DNA from: Synechocystis sp. LKSZ1
GTDB lineage: Bacteria; Cyanobacteriota; Cyanobacteriia; Cyanobacteriales; Microcystaceae
Direction of reading: 5' to 3'
Assembly (NCBI RefSeq): GCF_040436315.1
Contig: NZ_AP031572.1
Span: 1 to 64,000 of the forward strand
Length of the DNA: 64,000 nucleotides
Shown here: in pieces, positions 54,261 to 63,278 of the stretch
Position numbering within the stretch: the first letter of the stretch is position 1
Layout of the letters: each line of letters opens with the position of its first letter
Program-made: the position numbers and the translations under genes
The notes under the pieces: generated by a model
Told to the model about the DNA's origin: nothing
The model's input: only the letters and a program-made list of their open reading frames with translations
Database searches by the model: none

Positions 54261-54742
54261 AAATAGCTGTAAACCCCGGCTCCAAAACTAGCGATACAAA
54301 GGCTAAGCAAGACGAAGATCGCCTGGGGTTGATTGAGGCCGGCATTGCGAAGCTCAATCCGACCCAGTACGGCGGCGCAAATTAGGACGAGAAATTCAAT
54401 AAAATAGTTGAACCAGCGCAACATCACGACCAAAATAAAAGACCAGACGACCATGGAAATCATGGACTGGACTTCCGAGCGGGCCCAACTGCCGACAAAA
54501 AAAGTCATCAGGGCGATGGGGGCCGTCAAGGCCAGGGAGGTCAACACAATCACCAAGAGCGCCAGGATATGAATAGCCCAGAGGATACTTTGCTGTTCTA
54601 GGTCTACATCTAAACTTTTAAACTGAGCGGATAACGGCTCGCTCCAGGCCAAACCGGCCGCGGCAACATGCCAGCCAAAGGCTGTATAAGTCGCCAGCAG
54701 TAGAAAAATGGAAATAATCGGTAGATATTTCAGCCATAGCAT
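54239..54742 (-). CDS. Four-helix membrane protein, unknown
   Basis: 167 residues. Helices about 7-27, 56-80, 88-125 and 140-160. No conserved motif recognised. Upstream of it lies apcD (same strand) 130 bases away. Confidence 0.55.
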   Translation of the reverse strand: MLWLKYLPIISIFLLLATYTAFGWHVAAAGLAWSEPLSAQFKSLDVDLEQQSILWAIHILALLVIVLTSLALTAPIALMTFFVGSWARSEVQSMISMVVWSFILVVMLRWFNYFIEFLVLICAAVLGRIELRNAGLNQPQAIFVLLSLCIASFGAGVYSYFHFGANF

Positions 54743-54874
54743 AGCGCTAGCCTCCCACTTCGTTGACTGCGATTTCCTACGCTAAAACACAAAAAGAAGG
54801 AAAATGAAGACCCCTTCAGACCAGTCGCAAGCAGTCAAGGATAGCCCTCATTTTCCCAGCCGCCTGGCCACTGT

Positions 54875-55360
54875 TTAGGCCATGGACTGAATAATAAAGT
54901 CAAAGTAGGGGGCGGCTTCCTCCGCTTCCTCTGCATTCAGCAGGCCGAGGGCCGCTTCCTTCAGACATTGGATCGCATCGACCATGCCAGGGACAGGGAC
55001 ATTTAAGGAGTTATACATTTCCTTGACACCCACCAGGCCAATCTTTTCAATCGGTTCCTTATCACCAGAGAGAATCCCGTAGGTGACGAGGCGCAGGTAC
55101 CAACCGTAGTCCCGGAGACATTGGTTGTACTGACGTTGACCGTAGGCGTTCCCCCCAGGGGCACGGTAGTCGGGGCGTTTTTTAAAAAGTTGCTTTTGAG
55201 CTTGGTCAACAATTTTCTTTTCGTTTTCTGCTAAGGTTTCAGCAATGCGAATCCGTTGTTGACCGGTTTTTAAAAACTCCTGAATACCCCGTAACTCGCC
55301 GCTACTGGGGTAACGGAGTTCGTCGTCGGCTTTGAGAATAACTTGACTAACTACGCTCAT
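54875..55360 (-). CDS. apcD: Allophycocyanin-B alpha chain (ApcD)
   Basis: 161 residues. Phycobilisome core terminal emitter that passes energy to photosystem I. N-terminal [19 protein letters not shown] and chromophore Cys81 in [12 protein letters not shown] are characteristic; last residues [10 protein letters not shown] match ApcD. ApcA/ApcB/ApcF are distinguishable by sequence, so ApcD is secure. Monocistronic by position. Confidence 0.96.
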   Translation of the reverse strand: MSVVSQVILKADDELRYPSSGELRGIQEFLKTGQQRIRIAETLAENEKKIVDQAQKQLFKKRPDYRAPGGNAYGQRQYNQCLRDYGWYLRLVTYGILSGDKEPIEKIGLVGVKEMYNSLNVPVPGMVDAIQCLKEAALGLLNAEEAEEAAPYFDFIIQSMA

Positions 55361-55501
55361 GATATCAACAAAAATCTCATATCATCCTGTAGTTTAGCCT
55401 GAGTTGAGGTCTCTCAGGACAACTCTCCTAGAAATGCCTACAAAACTTCTTTCTTGGGGGTTTTAGTACAATCAAACTTGTATTTGGGCTGCTTAAAAGT
55501 A

Positions 55502-55529
55502 GGAGGGGCAAGGATGACAGGCCCTCTCC
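55502..55529 (-). terminator. Weak terminator after metK
   Basis: Minus-strand stem GGAG(A)GGGC / GCCCCTCC with one bulge, loop about eleven bases, followed by TACTTTT. Short T-tract, so uncertain. Confidence 0.35.
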
Positions 55530-55559
55530 CCTAAGCATTAAAGCCGCTCAGGTCAGGCC

Positions 55560-56816
55560 CTAGGCATTGACCAAGGAGCGGGCAAAGGCTGACTTCAGTA
55601 GATCGACTTTGTCGGTTTTTTCCCAGGGTAAATCCAGGTCATCCCGGCCAAAGTGACCATAGGCAGCAACATCCTGGAAGAAGCGTCCGCCCCGTTCTCC
55701 CGGTAGGGCCTGGAGATTAAAGGCCTGGATAATTCCCGCTGGCCGCAGTTCAAAGTGATTTTGAACCACCTCTAATAGTTCCGCTTCATTGACCTTGCCG
55801 GTACCGAAGGTTTCAATCATCACACTGACGGGCCGGGCTACTCCAATGGCGTAACTGACCTGGACTTCACACTTGGCCGCTAGGCCAGCAGCCACAATAT
55901 TTTTGGCTACATAACGGGCTGCGTAGGCGGCAGAACGGTCTACTTTCGTTGGGTCTTTACCCGAGAAGGCGCCGCCCCCATGACGGGAATAGCCACCGTA
56001 GGTATCGACAATGATTTTGCGCCCTGTTAGACCAGCATCTCCTTGGGGGCCACCAATGACAAATTTGCCGGTAGGATTAACCAAAAATCGTGTTTGTTGA
56101 TTGGGCTGGATGGTAATGTCGGCAAAGGTCGGCTGAACCACCGCTTCCCAGAGGTCGGCCTTGATTTTGGCCTGCACCGCATCATTGTCGGTAATGGCCC
56201 CAATGGTTTCATCGTGTTGGGTAGAGATCAGAATAGTATCAATGCCCACGGGAATACCATCTTCGTAGGTAATGGAAACCTGGGTTTTGCCGTCGGGCCG
56301 TAGATAGGCTAGGTCGCCGGTTTTCCGCACCGCCGCTAGCCGCCGAGAAATGCGGTGGGCCAGACTAATGGGCAGGGGCATGTATTCCAGGGTTTCATTG
56401 CAGGCAAAGCCAAACATAATCCCCTGGTCGCCGGCCCCAATACGATCGAGTTCATCTTCACTCAGGGCATGGCGTTGTTCTTGCGCCGTGGTTACCCCTT
56501 GAGCAATATCGGGGGACTGTTCATCTACTGCCACCAGCACCGCACAGCTATTAGCAGAGAAGCCGTTGTCGGCATTGGTATAGCCAATTTCTGCGATTTT
56601 CTTGCGGGCCAATTCCACAAAGTTGATATGGGCCTGGGAAGTAATTTCCCCCGTGATCAAGACCAGGCCGGTGTTGACCACTACCTCGGCCGCCACCCGA
56701 CTGCGGGGGTCATGGGTGAGAAGGGTATCTAGAATAGTGTCGGAGATTTGGTCACAAATTTTATCGGGGTGACCTTCGGTGACAGATTCTGAGGTAAAGA
56801 GATAGCGTCTAGACAA
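55560..56816 (-). CDS. metK: S-adenosylmethionine synthetase
   Basis: 418 residues. Makes SAM from Met and ATP. N-terminal [20 protein letters not shown] with ATP site, [12 protein letters not shown], and [16 protein letters not shown]. Translation appears to begin at TTG, because the next upstream in-frame codons add 20 residues unlike the family and GAGGA lies about ten bases before the TTG. No SAM riboswitch-like leader fits in the 68 bases after speA. Confidence 0.94.
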   Translation of the reverse strand: MSRRYLFTSESVTEGHPDKICDQISDTILDTLLTHDPRSRVAAEVVVNTGLVLITGEITSQAHINFVELARKKIAEIGYTNADNGFSANSCAVLVAVDEQSPDIAQGVTTAQEQRHALSEDELDRIGAGDQGIMFGFACNETLEYMPLPISLAHRISRRLAAVRKTGDLAYLRPDGKTQVSITYEDGIPVGIDTILISTQHDETIGAITDNDAVQAKIKADLWEAVVQPTFADITIQPNQQTRFLVNPTGKFVIGGPQGDAGLTGRKIIVDTYGGYSRHGGGAFSGKDPTKVDRSAAYAARYVAKNIVAAGLAAKCEVQVSYAIGVARPVSVMIETFGTGKVNEAELLEVVQNHFELRPAGIIQAFNLQALPGERGGRFFQDVAAYGHFGRDDLDLPWEKTDKVDLLKSAFARSLVNA

Positions 56817-56884
56817 TGGTTTGTATTCCTCGCAACAAATTCGGCAGGCAGGCGAAATTAATCCCCCATCATACACTGTTCCTT

Positions 56885-58900
56885 CTAATTTTTGAGATAG
56901 GTGTAGTGGAGGAGGCTCCGTTCATAGTTTTCCAGAAGCAGTTGGGATTCCTCCAGGCTCATGCGGTCGTCCTCCAGAGCCTTTTCGGTGTAGCAACGCA
57001 TATTTTCGAGGAGATCCTCCGCATCGTATTGGACATAGCTGAGGACTTCAGCAATGGTGTCTCCCTTGACTAAATGCTCGATCTGATAGCCCTTGGGGGT
57101 CATCTGGATATGAACCACATTAATGTCACCAAACAGATTATGGAGATTGCCCATGATTTCCTGGTAGGCTCCCATCAAAAACATGCCCAGGTAGTAGGGT
57201 TCAAAAACCGGGGGATGGTCACGATTGGCTGCTGGGGGAAGCTGGCGCAGAGGATGGAGTTCCAGCACCGATTTCACATCCCGCAGGTCGATAAAGCGGT
57301 CGATCTTGCCGTCGCTGTCGCAGGTAATATCCGCTAAAATGCCCCGTTGGGTGGGTTCTTCATCCAAACGATGAATGGGCATGATCGGAAATAGTTGGTC
57401 AATAGCCCAAGAATCGGGGGCCGATTGAAAGACCGACATATTGACGTAGTAGATGGAAGACATGCTCAGCTCCAAATCCTCCAAGTCATCGGGGACGTAG
57501 GCCTGTTGCCGACAAATATCAAGAATTTTGCTACAGCAGGCCCAGTAGAGTTGCTCGGCCCGGGCCCGCTCCTTGAGGCCAAGATAACCGAAGTTAAAGA
57601 GACTAATGGCCTCTTCCTTAAACTGCACCGCGTCGTGGTAGGCTTCTTGGTAATTTTCGGCGGAGATCATCTCCCAGGTTTCCCAGAGATTACGAATAAT
57701 CAAATGCTCTTTTTCTGACTGGGGTTCGGGCAACTGCTGGGGAATATCGTTGGTGGCCAAGACATCAAAAATTAAGACTGACTGGTGGGAGGCAATGGCC
57801 CGGCCGCTCTCGCTGATCAGGGTGGGACAGGGAACCGTTGCGGCTTCACAGGCCTCTTGCACTGCCGAGATTACATCATTGACGTAGTTTTGAATGTTGT
57901 AATTTTTGGAGGCATAAAAATTCGTTTTGGAGCCGTCGTAATCGACCCCCAGGCCGCCTCCCACATCCAGATACTGCATATTAGCCCCCAGTTTGGCCAA
58001 CTGCACATAGATTTGGCTAGCCTCGGTCATGGCCTCCTTAATCACGGAAATGGAGGAAATTTGCGAGCCGATATGGAAATGGAGCAATTGCAAACAATCC
58101 AGCATTTCCACCGCCTTGAGCTGATTCACCACCGCCAGCATTTCGGGAATAGTCAGGCCAAATTTGGCCCGGTCGCCGGTGGAAATACCCCAACGTCCAA
58201 CCCCCTGGGTACTCAACTTGGCCCGGACTCCCAGGATCGGTTTAATGCCCAGGGCCTGACTGATCTCAATGGCCAGGGTTACTTCGGAAACTTGTTCCAC
58301 CACAATGATCGGTCGGTGTCCTAAACGCCGGGCCAGCAGGGCCGTTTCGATGTATTCCCGGTCTTTATAGCCATTACAGATCAACAGAGACTGATTAGCC
58401 TCCATATCTGGGCTTTCCGCTGGCTCCAGCATGGCTAGGGCAATCATTAATTCCGGTTTGGAACCCGCCTCTAGGCCAAAATAGTAGGGTTTTCCGTAGC
58501 GCACCAGGGCCTCGACGATATGGCGGTGCTGGTTACATTTAATGGGATAAACCCCCCGATAGCTGTTGGGATACTTGTAGCGGGCAATGCCTCGGGCAAA
58601 GGCGGCATTGATGCGGTTAATGCGGTCGGCCAGAATATCGGAAAAACGCAGGAGCAGGGGCAGGCCAATATTACGTTTCCGCAGACCCTCCACTAGTTCG
58701 TAGAGGTCGAGGGAGCCACCATGGTCTCCCTGGGGCGAGACCGTCACATGGCCAGCGGCATTGATGGAAAAGTAGGGGTCTCCCCAACCTTCGATGCGGT
58801 ATAGATTTTCACTCTCTTCAATGGTCCAGGCCGGGGGGGCTGTCGAAGGGGCGGGGGCCTGGGACGTTGTTTCTAGGGTGGCGGTCATTTCCAATTCCAT
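56885..58900 (-). CDS. speA: Biosynthetic arginine decarboxylase
   Basis: 671 residues, PLP fold III. Makes agmatine for polyamines and arginine breakdown. PLP-lysine motif [35 protein letters not shown] and the C-terminal [14 protein letters not shown] match SpeA of Synechocystis. The N-terminal 25 residues are poorly conserved; a start four codons later (MTATLE) is possible. Upstream of metK, so a polyamine/SAM operon is possible. Confidence 0.95.
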   Translation of the reverse strand: MELEMTATLETTSQAPAPSTAPPAWTIEESENLYRIEGWGDPYFSINAAGHVTVSPQGDHGGSLDLYELVEGLRKRNIGLPLLLRFSDILADRINRINAAFARGIARYKYPNSYRGVYPIKCNQHRHIVEALVRYGKPYYFGLEAGSKPELMIALAMLEPAESPDMEANQSLLICNGYKDREYIETALLARRLGHRPIIVVEQVSEVTLAIEISQALGIKPILGVRAKLSTQGVGRWGISTGDRAKFGLTIPEMLAVVNQLKAVEMLDCLQLLHFHIGSQISSISVIKEAMTEASQIYVQLAKLGANMQYLDVGGGLGVDYDGSKTNFYASKNYNIQNYVNDVISAVQEACEAATVPCPTLISESGRAIASHQSVLIFDVLATNDIPQQLPEPQSEKEHLIIRNLWETWEMISAENYQEAYHDAVQFKEEAISLFNFGYLGLKERARAEQLYWACCSKILDICRQQAYVPDDLEDLELSMSSIYYVNMSVFQSAPDSWAIDQLFPIMPIHRLDEEPTQRGILADITCDSDGKIDRFIDLRDVKSVLELHPLRQLPPAANRDHPPVFEPYYLGMFLMGAYQEIMGNLHNLFGDINVVHIQMTPKGYQIEHLVKGDTIAEVLSYVQYDAEDLLENMRCYTEKALEDDRMSLEESQLLLENYERSLLHYTYLKN

Positions 58901-59046
58901 ACGGTATAGTCTCGAAGGCTGGGCGAGAAAGCAAAGGCAAGAGTCCAGGTAGAGGCCTAGACCTTCCCAATTATCAACGATCTTGATTTTTCTGGCGGGG
59001 CCAGACTGGTAGACAGGGAAAAACCCCGGAATAGAAACGATTTGCC

Positions 59047-59859
59047 CTAGCGGGTGGCCTGATTCACCAGAGCCATGACATCATTACGACTTAACTTTTC
59101 CTTGCCTAGGGCTAACACATCCAGGGTGCCATAGGCCAGGGTGAGGGGAATGCGACAAAAATTCAAGGCTGGCCCCGCCGGTAGGGACTTCGTGTATTGA
59201 TCCGCCAAGCTGAGATTATAGCGGGCATAGCGGTGCATATCCTTGACTTCCCAACCCTGGGGAAAGAAGCTCACGCCCCGACGCTGGTCTTCGCGGTGGT
59301 TGCGGACAATGTTCACGGCCTGTAGGCCCCGGCCAAAACCAATAGCCTGGGAACGATTGGTTTCAGTGCCATCAAACCAGGCCCAGAGATCAGACAGGAG
59401 CAGGCCCACAGCCCCAGCTACACTAAAAGTATATTGGTCTAGATCCGCTTCAGTTTCAATCAACCAGTTCCGTTCCGACCAGTAGGCCATGCGGTCTGCC
59501 ATGGCCGCCGTGGCATCCCAAATGCGGGGGGCAATACTTTCCGGGGCCAGCAGGGCCCATTCCCCCACTCGTAAACTCACTTCCGGTAGGATGCCCTTAT
59601 AAGTCGCTAGACCATTGGCAAAGGCTTCTGGAGTCGACTTTTCCCCCATCCCCTGGAGATTGAGACTAATTTGCCGTAAAATCCGTGCTTTGGTGACAGT
59701 ATCGAGGTCAGGGTGGTCTTCCACTTCATCAATAGCCCGCATACAGAGGTAGGCCGAAGCCACCGCTTCCAGTAAACCCGCCGGCAGGATACTGATGGGA
59801 ATATAGAATGTCCGGCTAGTTTCTTTCAAAACTGCGAGGGCATGATGGCGCAAATTCAT
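59047..59859 (-). CDS. Squalene/phytoene synthase family enzyme
   Basis: 270 residues. Two Asp-rich motifs: MRAIDEVEDHPDLD and NIVRNHREDQRRG. SRTFYIPISILP and GRGLQAVNIVRN are also family hallmarks. It is shorter than cyanobacterial squalene synthase and phytoene synthase, so it may be an HpnC/HpnD-type or a divergent synthase. No shc or crt gene is adjacent. Confidence 0.78.
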   Translation of the reverse strand: MNLRHHALAVLKETSRTFYIPISILPAGLLEAVASAYLCMRAIDEVEDHPDLDTVTKARILRQISLNLQGMGEKSTPEAFANGLATYKGILPEVSLRVGEWALLAPESIAPRIWDATAAMADRMAYWSERNWLIETEADLDQYTFSVAGAVGLLLSDLWAWFDGTETNRSQAIGFGRGLQAVNIVRNHREDQRRGVSFFPQGWEVKDMHRYARYNLSLADQYTKSLPAGPALNFCRIPLTLAYGTLDVLALGKEKLSRNDVMALVNQATR

Positions 59860-60016
59860 TCACTTAACTCCTGACACCAAATTTAAGCATTAGCATACAC
59901 TCATCTCAAAGAGAGATCCGAATCTATCCCCGGAAGTTCCAGCAACGCTCAAAATTTTGCTGAATTGTATCAAGGGAAACTCTACAATAGGTCAAATCCC
60001 TAGGCTGAGATGAATC

Positions 60017-60868
60017 ATGACTATTTTACCTCCCTGGATTGTACTCGACCCACTTTTACAGCAGTGGCTGGTGGAGGATATTGGCCGGGGAGACCGTTCG
60101 ACCCAAGGGTTAGAACTGACCCAGTCTGGCCAGGCTTATTGGATGGCCAAGGAAGGGGGCATTGTGGCAGGCTTGACCGTAGCGGCGCGGGTCTTTCAGT
60201 TGTTGGATAGTCAAGTCGTTTACACGCCCCTGGTGGCGGAAGGAGAACGGGTGGAACAGGGCCAACGGATTGCAGAAATGAGGGGCCCGTTAACCAGTCT
60301 GTTAATGGGGGAACGGGTGGCCCTCAATCTGGCCATGCGTTTGAGTGGCATCGCCACGGCTACCCGTCGTTATCTGGACGTGATCGCCGATCTCCCGACC
60401 AAGTTAGTGGATACCCGTAAAACCACGCCCGGTCTGAGGTTATTAGAAAAATACGCTACCCAGATCGGCGGGGCCATAAATCATCGTATGGGCCTTGATG
60501 ATTCGGTGATGGTCAAGGACAACCATATTGTGGCGGCGGGGGGCATTGCCGAGGCGGTGAAACGTATCCGCAAATCCATTCCCTATCCCCTCACCATTGA
60601 GGTAGAAACCAGCAGTTTTCAGGAAATTCAAGCGGCCATCACCGCCAAGGCCGACATCATCATGTTAGATAACATGACCCTGGAGGAAATGACCCAGGCC
60701 GTTCAATTTATCCGTCGCCAAAATCCTGACATTCGTATTGAGGCCTCCGGCAACATTACCTTCGATAACCTACGCCTGGTGGCTAAAACTGGCGTGGACT
60801 ACATTTCCAGTAGCGCCCCCATTACCCGCTCCCCCTGGCTGGACTTGAGTATGAAGCTTATTTTCTAG
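60017..60868 (+). CDS. nadC: Nicotinate-nucleotide pyrophosphorylase
   Basis: Forms nicotinate mononucleotide from quinolinate and PRPP in NAD synthesis. 283 residues. LRLSGIATATRRY, DTRKTTPGLRLLEK, GGAINHRMGLDDSVMVKDNH and the C-terminal ASGNITFDNLR are intact. Nine bases before menE, so a two-gene operon. Confidence 0.95.
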   Translation: MTILPPWIVLDPLLQQWLVEDIGRGDRSTQGLELTQSGQAYWMAKEGGIVAGLTVAARVFQLLDSQVVYTPLVAEGERVEQGQRIAEMRGPLTSLLMGERVALNLAMRLSGIATATRRYLDVIADLPTKLVDTRKTTPGLRLLEKYATQIGGAINHRMGLDDSVMVKDNHIVAAGGIAEAVKRIRKSIPYPLTIEVETSSFQEIQAAITAKADIIMLDNMTLEEMTQAVQFIRRQNPDIRIEASGNITFDNLRLVAKTGVDYISSSAPITRSPWLDLSMKLIF

Positions 60869-60877
60869 GACAGGGCC

Positions 60878-62221
60878 ATGGAACGAGAAACACTATCGGC
60901 CCTAGTAACGGATTTGTTAGCCCAAGGCGGACTGGTGGGGGCCGATCCCTTAGCTTTTCAAACCCGCATCGACCACTATGGCCAACGCCTGAAAGCGGGT
61001 CAGCAAGTCCTTCTGGCGGAAGCCGATCCCCTCAATTTCCTGGCAGGTTTTCTAGCGGCCCGCCAGGCCCCGGTCTCTCTTTTTCTGGGGAATCCCGCCT
61101 GGCAACAGCAGGAATGGCAGGCCCTAACCTCCGTACTCCGGCCCGATGTCATTTTCGGAAACGTTCCTCCCCTAACTTGGCAAGGGCTAATCCCCAACCC
61201 CTCCCCAAGCTGGATCGGTATTCCCACCGGCGGTTCCTCCGGCCGTCTTCGTTTTGCCTGTCATACCGGGCAGACGCTACAGGCCGCTGTCGAGGCTTTC
61301 CAGGCCTATTTTTCAGTGAATCGTGTGCATAGCCTCTGCTGTCTTCCCCTTTACCATGTCAGCGGTTTGATGCAATTTCTGCGCTCATTGCTCACAGGGG
61401 GCCAGTTTTATTACCTGAATTATGCCCAGCTCAAACAAGGGCCCCCGACGGGAGACTTCCACGGTTGGTTTATTTCCCTCGTGCCGACTCAACTCCAATA
61501 TCTTTTAAGCCATCATCCCCACTGGTTGCAACCATTTCAAGCCGTTCTCCTGGGGGGAGGGCCAGCTTGGCCCAGCCTCCTCACGGCGGCCCGTCAGGCT
61601 CAGATTAACCTTGCCCCGACCTACGGCATGACGGAAACAGCGGCCCAGATCGCAACCCTGAAGCCCAAAGCCTTCGCCCAAGGCCAGGAGGGAGTCGGCA
61701 GGATTTTACCCCACGCCCAGGTGGCGATTGTGGATGACCAGGGCCAGGCCTGCGAACCAGGCCAAGTCGGCTCCTTGCAAATCCAGGCCCAGTCCTTGTT
61801 CCATGGCTACTATCCGCCCCGGGAACGACCGACGGTGTTTAACCCTGGTGACCTCGGTTACTTTGACCCCCAGGGGCAACTCCATATTCTCGGTCGCCAG
61901 GGCCGGTGTCTGATTACGGGGGGAGAAAAGGTCTTTCCCCAGGAAATCGAAGCGCTTCTCTTATCCTCGGGTAAGGTAAAGGATGTAGTGGTGTTGGGTT
62001 GGCCCGATGCCCATTGGGGCGAACAAGTGATTGCTGTTTATTCTCCAGGTTCAGCAACCGTCACCCCCACCGAACTCCGTCGTTATCTCAAACCTCTACT
62101 CAGTGCCCATAAATGTCCGAAGCAGTGGTTGGCGATGCCAGAAATCCCCCGCTCTCCGGCAGGTAAACTCAATTATTCTGTGCTCCAGGCCTGGGTGGCT
62201 AAGCAGTTGGCCCAAGCCTAA
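60878..62221 (+). CDS. menE: o-Succinylbenzoate--CoA ligase
   Basis: 447 residues, ANL superfamily. Activates succinylbenzoate in phylloquinone synthesis, needed for photosystem I. ATP-loop GIPTGGSSGRLRFA, A5 TYGMTETAAQ, A8 GDLGYFDPQGQLHILGR and A10 SPAGKLNYS. Other men genes are not adjacent, so MenE rests on overall resemblance. The stop overlaps the convergent DUF5989 gene by four bases (CTAA). Confidence 0.85.
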   Translation: MERETLSALVTDLLAQGGLVGADPLAFQTRIDHYGQRLKAGQQVLLAEADPLNFLAGFLAARQAPVSLFLGNPAWQQQEWQALTSVLRPDVIFGNVPPLTWQGLIPNPSPSWIGIPTGGSSGRLRFACHTGQTLQAAVEAFQAYFSVNRVHSLCCLPLYHVSGLMQFLRSLLTGGQFYYLNYAQLKQGPPTGDFHGWFISLVPTQLQYLLSHHPHWLQPFQAVLLGGGPAWPSLLTAARQAQINLAPTYGMTETAAQIATLKPKAFAQGQEGVGRILPHAQVAIVDDQGQACEPGQVGSLQIQAQSLFHGYYPPRERPTVFNPGDLGYFDPQGQLHILGRQGRCLITGGEKVFPQEIEALLLSSGKVKDVVVLGWPDAHWGEQVIAVYSPGSATVTPTELRRYLKPLLSAHKCPKQWLAMPEIPRSPAGKLNYSVLQAWVAKQLAQA

Positions 62222-62379
62222 AACAGTGTGTAAATGAAAGGAGCAATGACGGAACCCTGGGTAAAGATAATTAAGGCCCCGAGCAGAATCATGGTTAGGA
62301 TCAACGGCAAGAGCCAATATTTTTGTCTTTCCCGTAAAAAGCCCCAGATATCTCGCAAAAGTTCTAGAAAATTATCCAT
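62218..62379 (-). CDS. DUF5989 family small membrane protein
   Basis: 53 residues, ATG to TAG. FLELLRDIWGFLRERQKYWL then a hydrophobic helix and GSVIAPFIYTLF. This matches the DUF5989 pattern, usually found beside SxtJ and carbamoyltransferase genes, neither of which is here. Overlaps the menE stop. Confidence 0.65.
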   Translation of the reverse strand: MDNFLELLRDIWGFLRERQKYWLLPLILTMILLGALIIFTQGSVIAPFIYTLF

Positions 62380-62435
62380 GGCGCCAAAACGTCGTTAACT
62401 CCTCACTCAGCTTCTGATCACGATTGGTAATTGAA

Positions 62436-62521
62436 TGGGGGTGGAGAGACTTGAACTCTCACGAGCTTATAAGGCCCAACGGATTTTAAGTCCGCAGCGT
62501 CTACCATTCCGCCACACCCCC
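62436..62521 (-). tRNA. tRNA-Leu (UAA), without intron
   Basis: 86 bases. Acceptor GGGGGTG/CACCCCC, long variable arm, anticodon loop CTTAAAA (anticodon TAA) contiguous. In many cyanobacteria this gene carries a group I intron in the anticodon; here it is intact without one. Upstream direct repeats ATTTTTATCG lie at about 62532 and 62567. Confidence 0.95.
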
Positions 62522-62597
62522 GTTGAAAAAGATATTTTTATCGACAGCCACTTATACTAACACATTTTTATCGGAAATTCAGAAAATATTTGGGGAC

Positions 62598-63260
62598 TCA
62601 GGTCAACAAGCTTTGCAGACCAGGGTAGTTGAAACAGAGACGATTATTTTCGTTCTGCCAGACCAAACCCTGTTTGCGGAGACGGGCCAAGAGACGAGTC
62701 ACTGTCACCCGAGTTGAGCCGACCGCCTGGCCGAGTTGGGCGTGGGTCAGGGGATAGGGCAAATAGTAGTCCTGTCCGGGCGTTTCCCCCATGCTTTTGC
62801 CCCAGAGGATCAGAAAATTGAGCAGTCGATGGAAAGTCGATTTTTGGCCGAGAATGCCCATCCAAAGCAGTTGCTGACGATGCTGGGCCTTGAATTGCTC
62901 TAGGATCTGTTGGTAGAGAGCCTGCCATTGCTGGAGTTCGTTCCAGTAAAGCCAAAGAACCGCTGTGCCATCCACGTGGGCCTGGGCTGAAATCACAAAA
63001 TGGGGATGGGAGACAATTTCAAAGGGTTGACCAATACCCAGCAGTCCAACCAAGGCTTCGGCCGGAGGGTGGGGCGGTAGGGCGGAAGGAAAGGTGGTCT
63101 GACTAACGAGGCGAACAACCCCGTGATGGACTAGATAGAGCGGGCCAGGCCGGGTCGGGATCAGGGCTTCCTTAGCAAAAATACGGTCTCGATAATGGTC
63201 TTTACCCCATTGCACCAAATCCAGCCACAGGGGAGAAATGGGGAGGTCAATAAAAGTCAT
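62598..63260 (-). CDS. Crp/Fnr family transcription regulator
   Basis: 220 residues. N-terminal cupin (about 20-120, with PLYLVHHGVVRLVS) and C-terminal HTH with LTHAQLGQAVGSTRVTVTRLL. The N-terminal domain lacks the obvious cyclic nucleotide arginine-serine motif and differs from NtcA. Regulon unknown. Its start is only 18 bases from the divergent ArgRS-like start. Confidence 0.82.
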   Translation of the reverse strand: MTFIDLPISPLWLDLVQWGKDHYRDRIFAKEALIPTRPGPLYLVHHGVVRLVSQTTFPSALPPHPPAEALVGLLGIGQPFEIVSHPHFVISAQAHVDGTAVLWLYWNELQQWQALYQQILEQFKAQHRQQLLWMGILGQKSTFHRLLNFLILWGKSMGETPGQDYYLPYPLTHAQLGQAVGSTRVTVTRLLARLRKQGLVWQNENNRLCFNYPGLQSLLT

Positions 63261-63278
63261 GGTTTAGGGGGTCGTTAC

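Noticed and set aside
56817-56884. SAM riboswitch before metK
   Set aside because: Only 68 bases between speA and metK, with no riboswitch-like helices.
57785-58324. Plus-strand frame of 179 residues inside speA
   Set aside because: Antisense to a highly conserved enzyme and shows no domain character.
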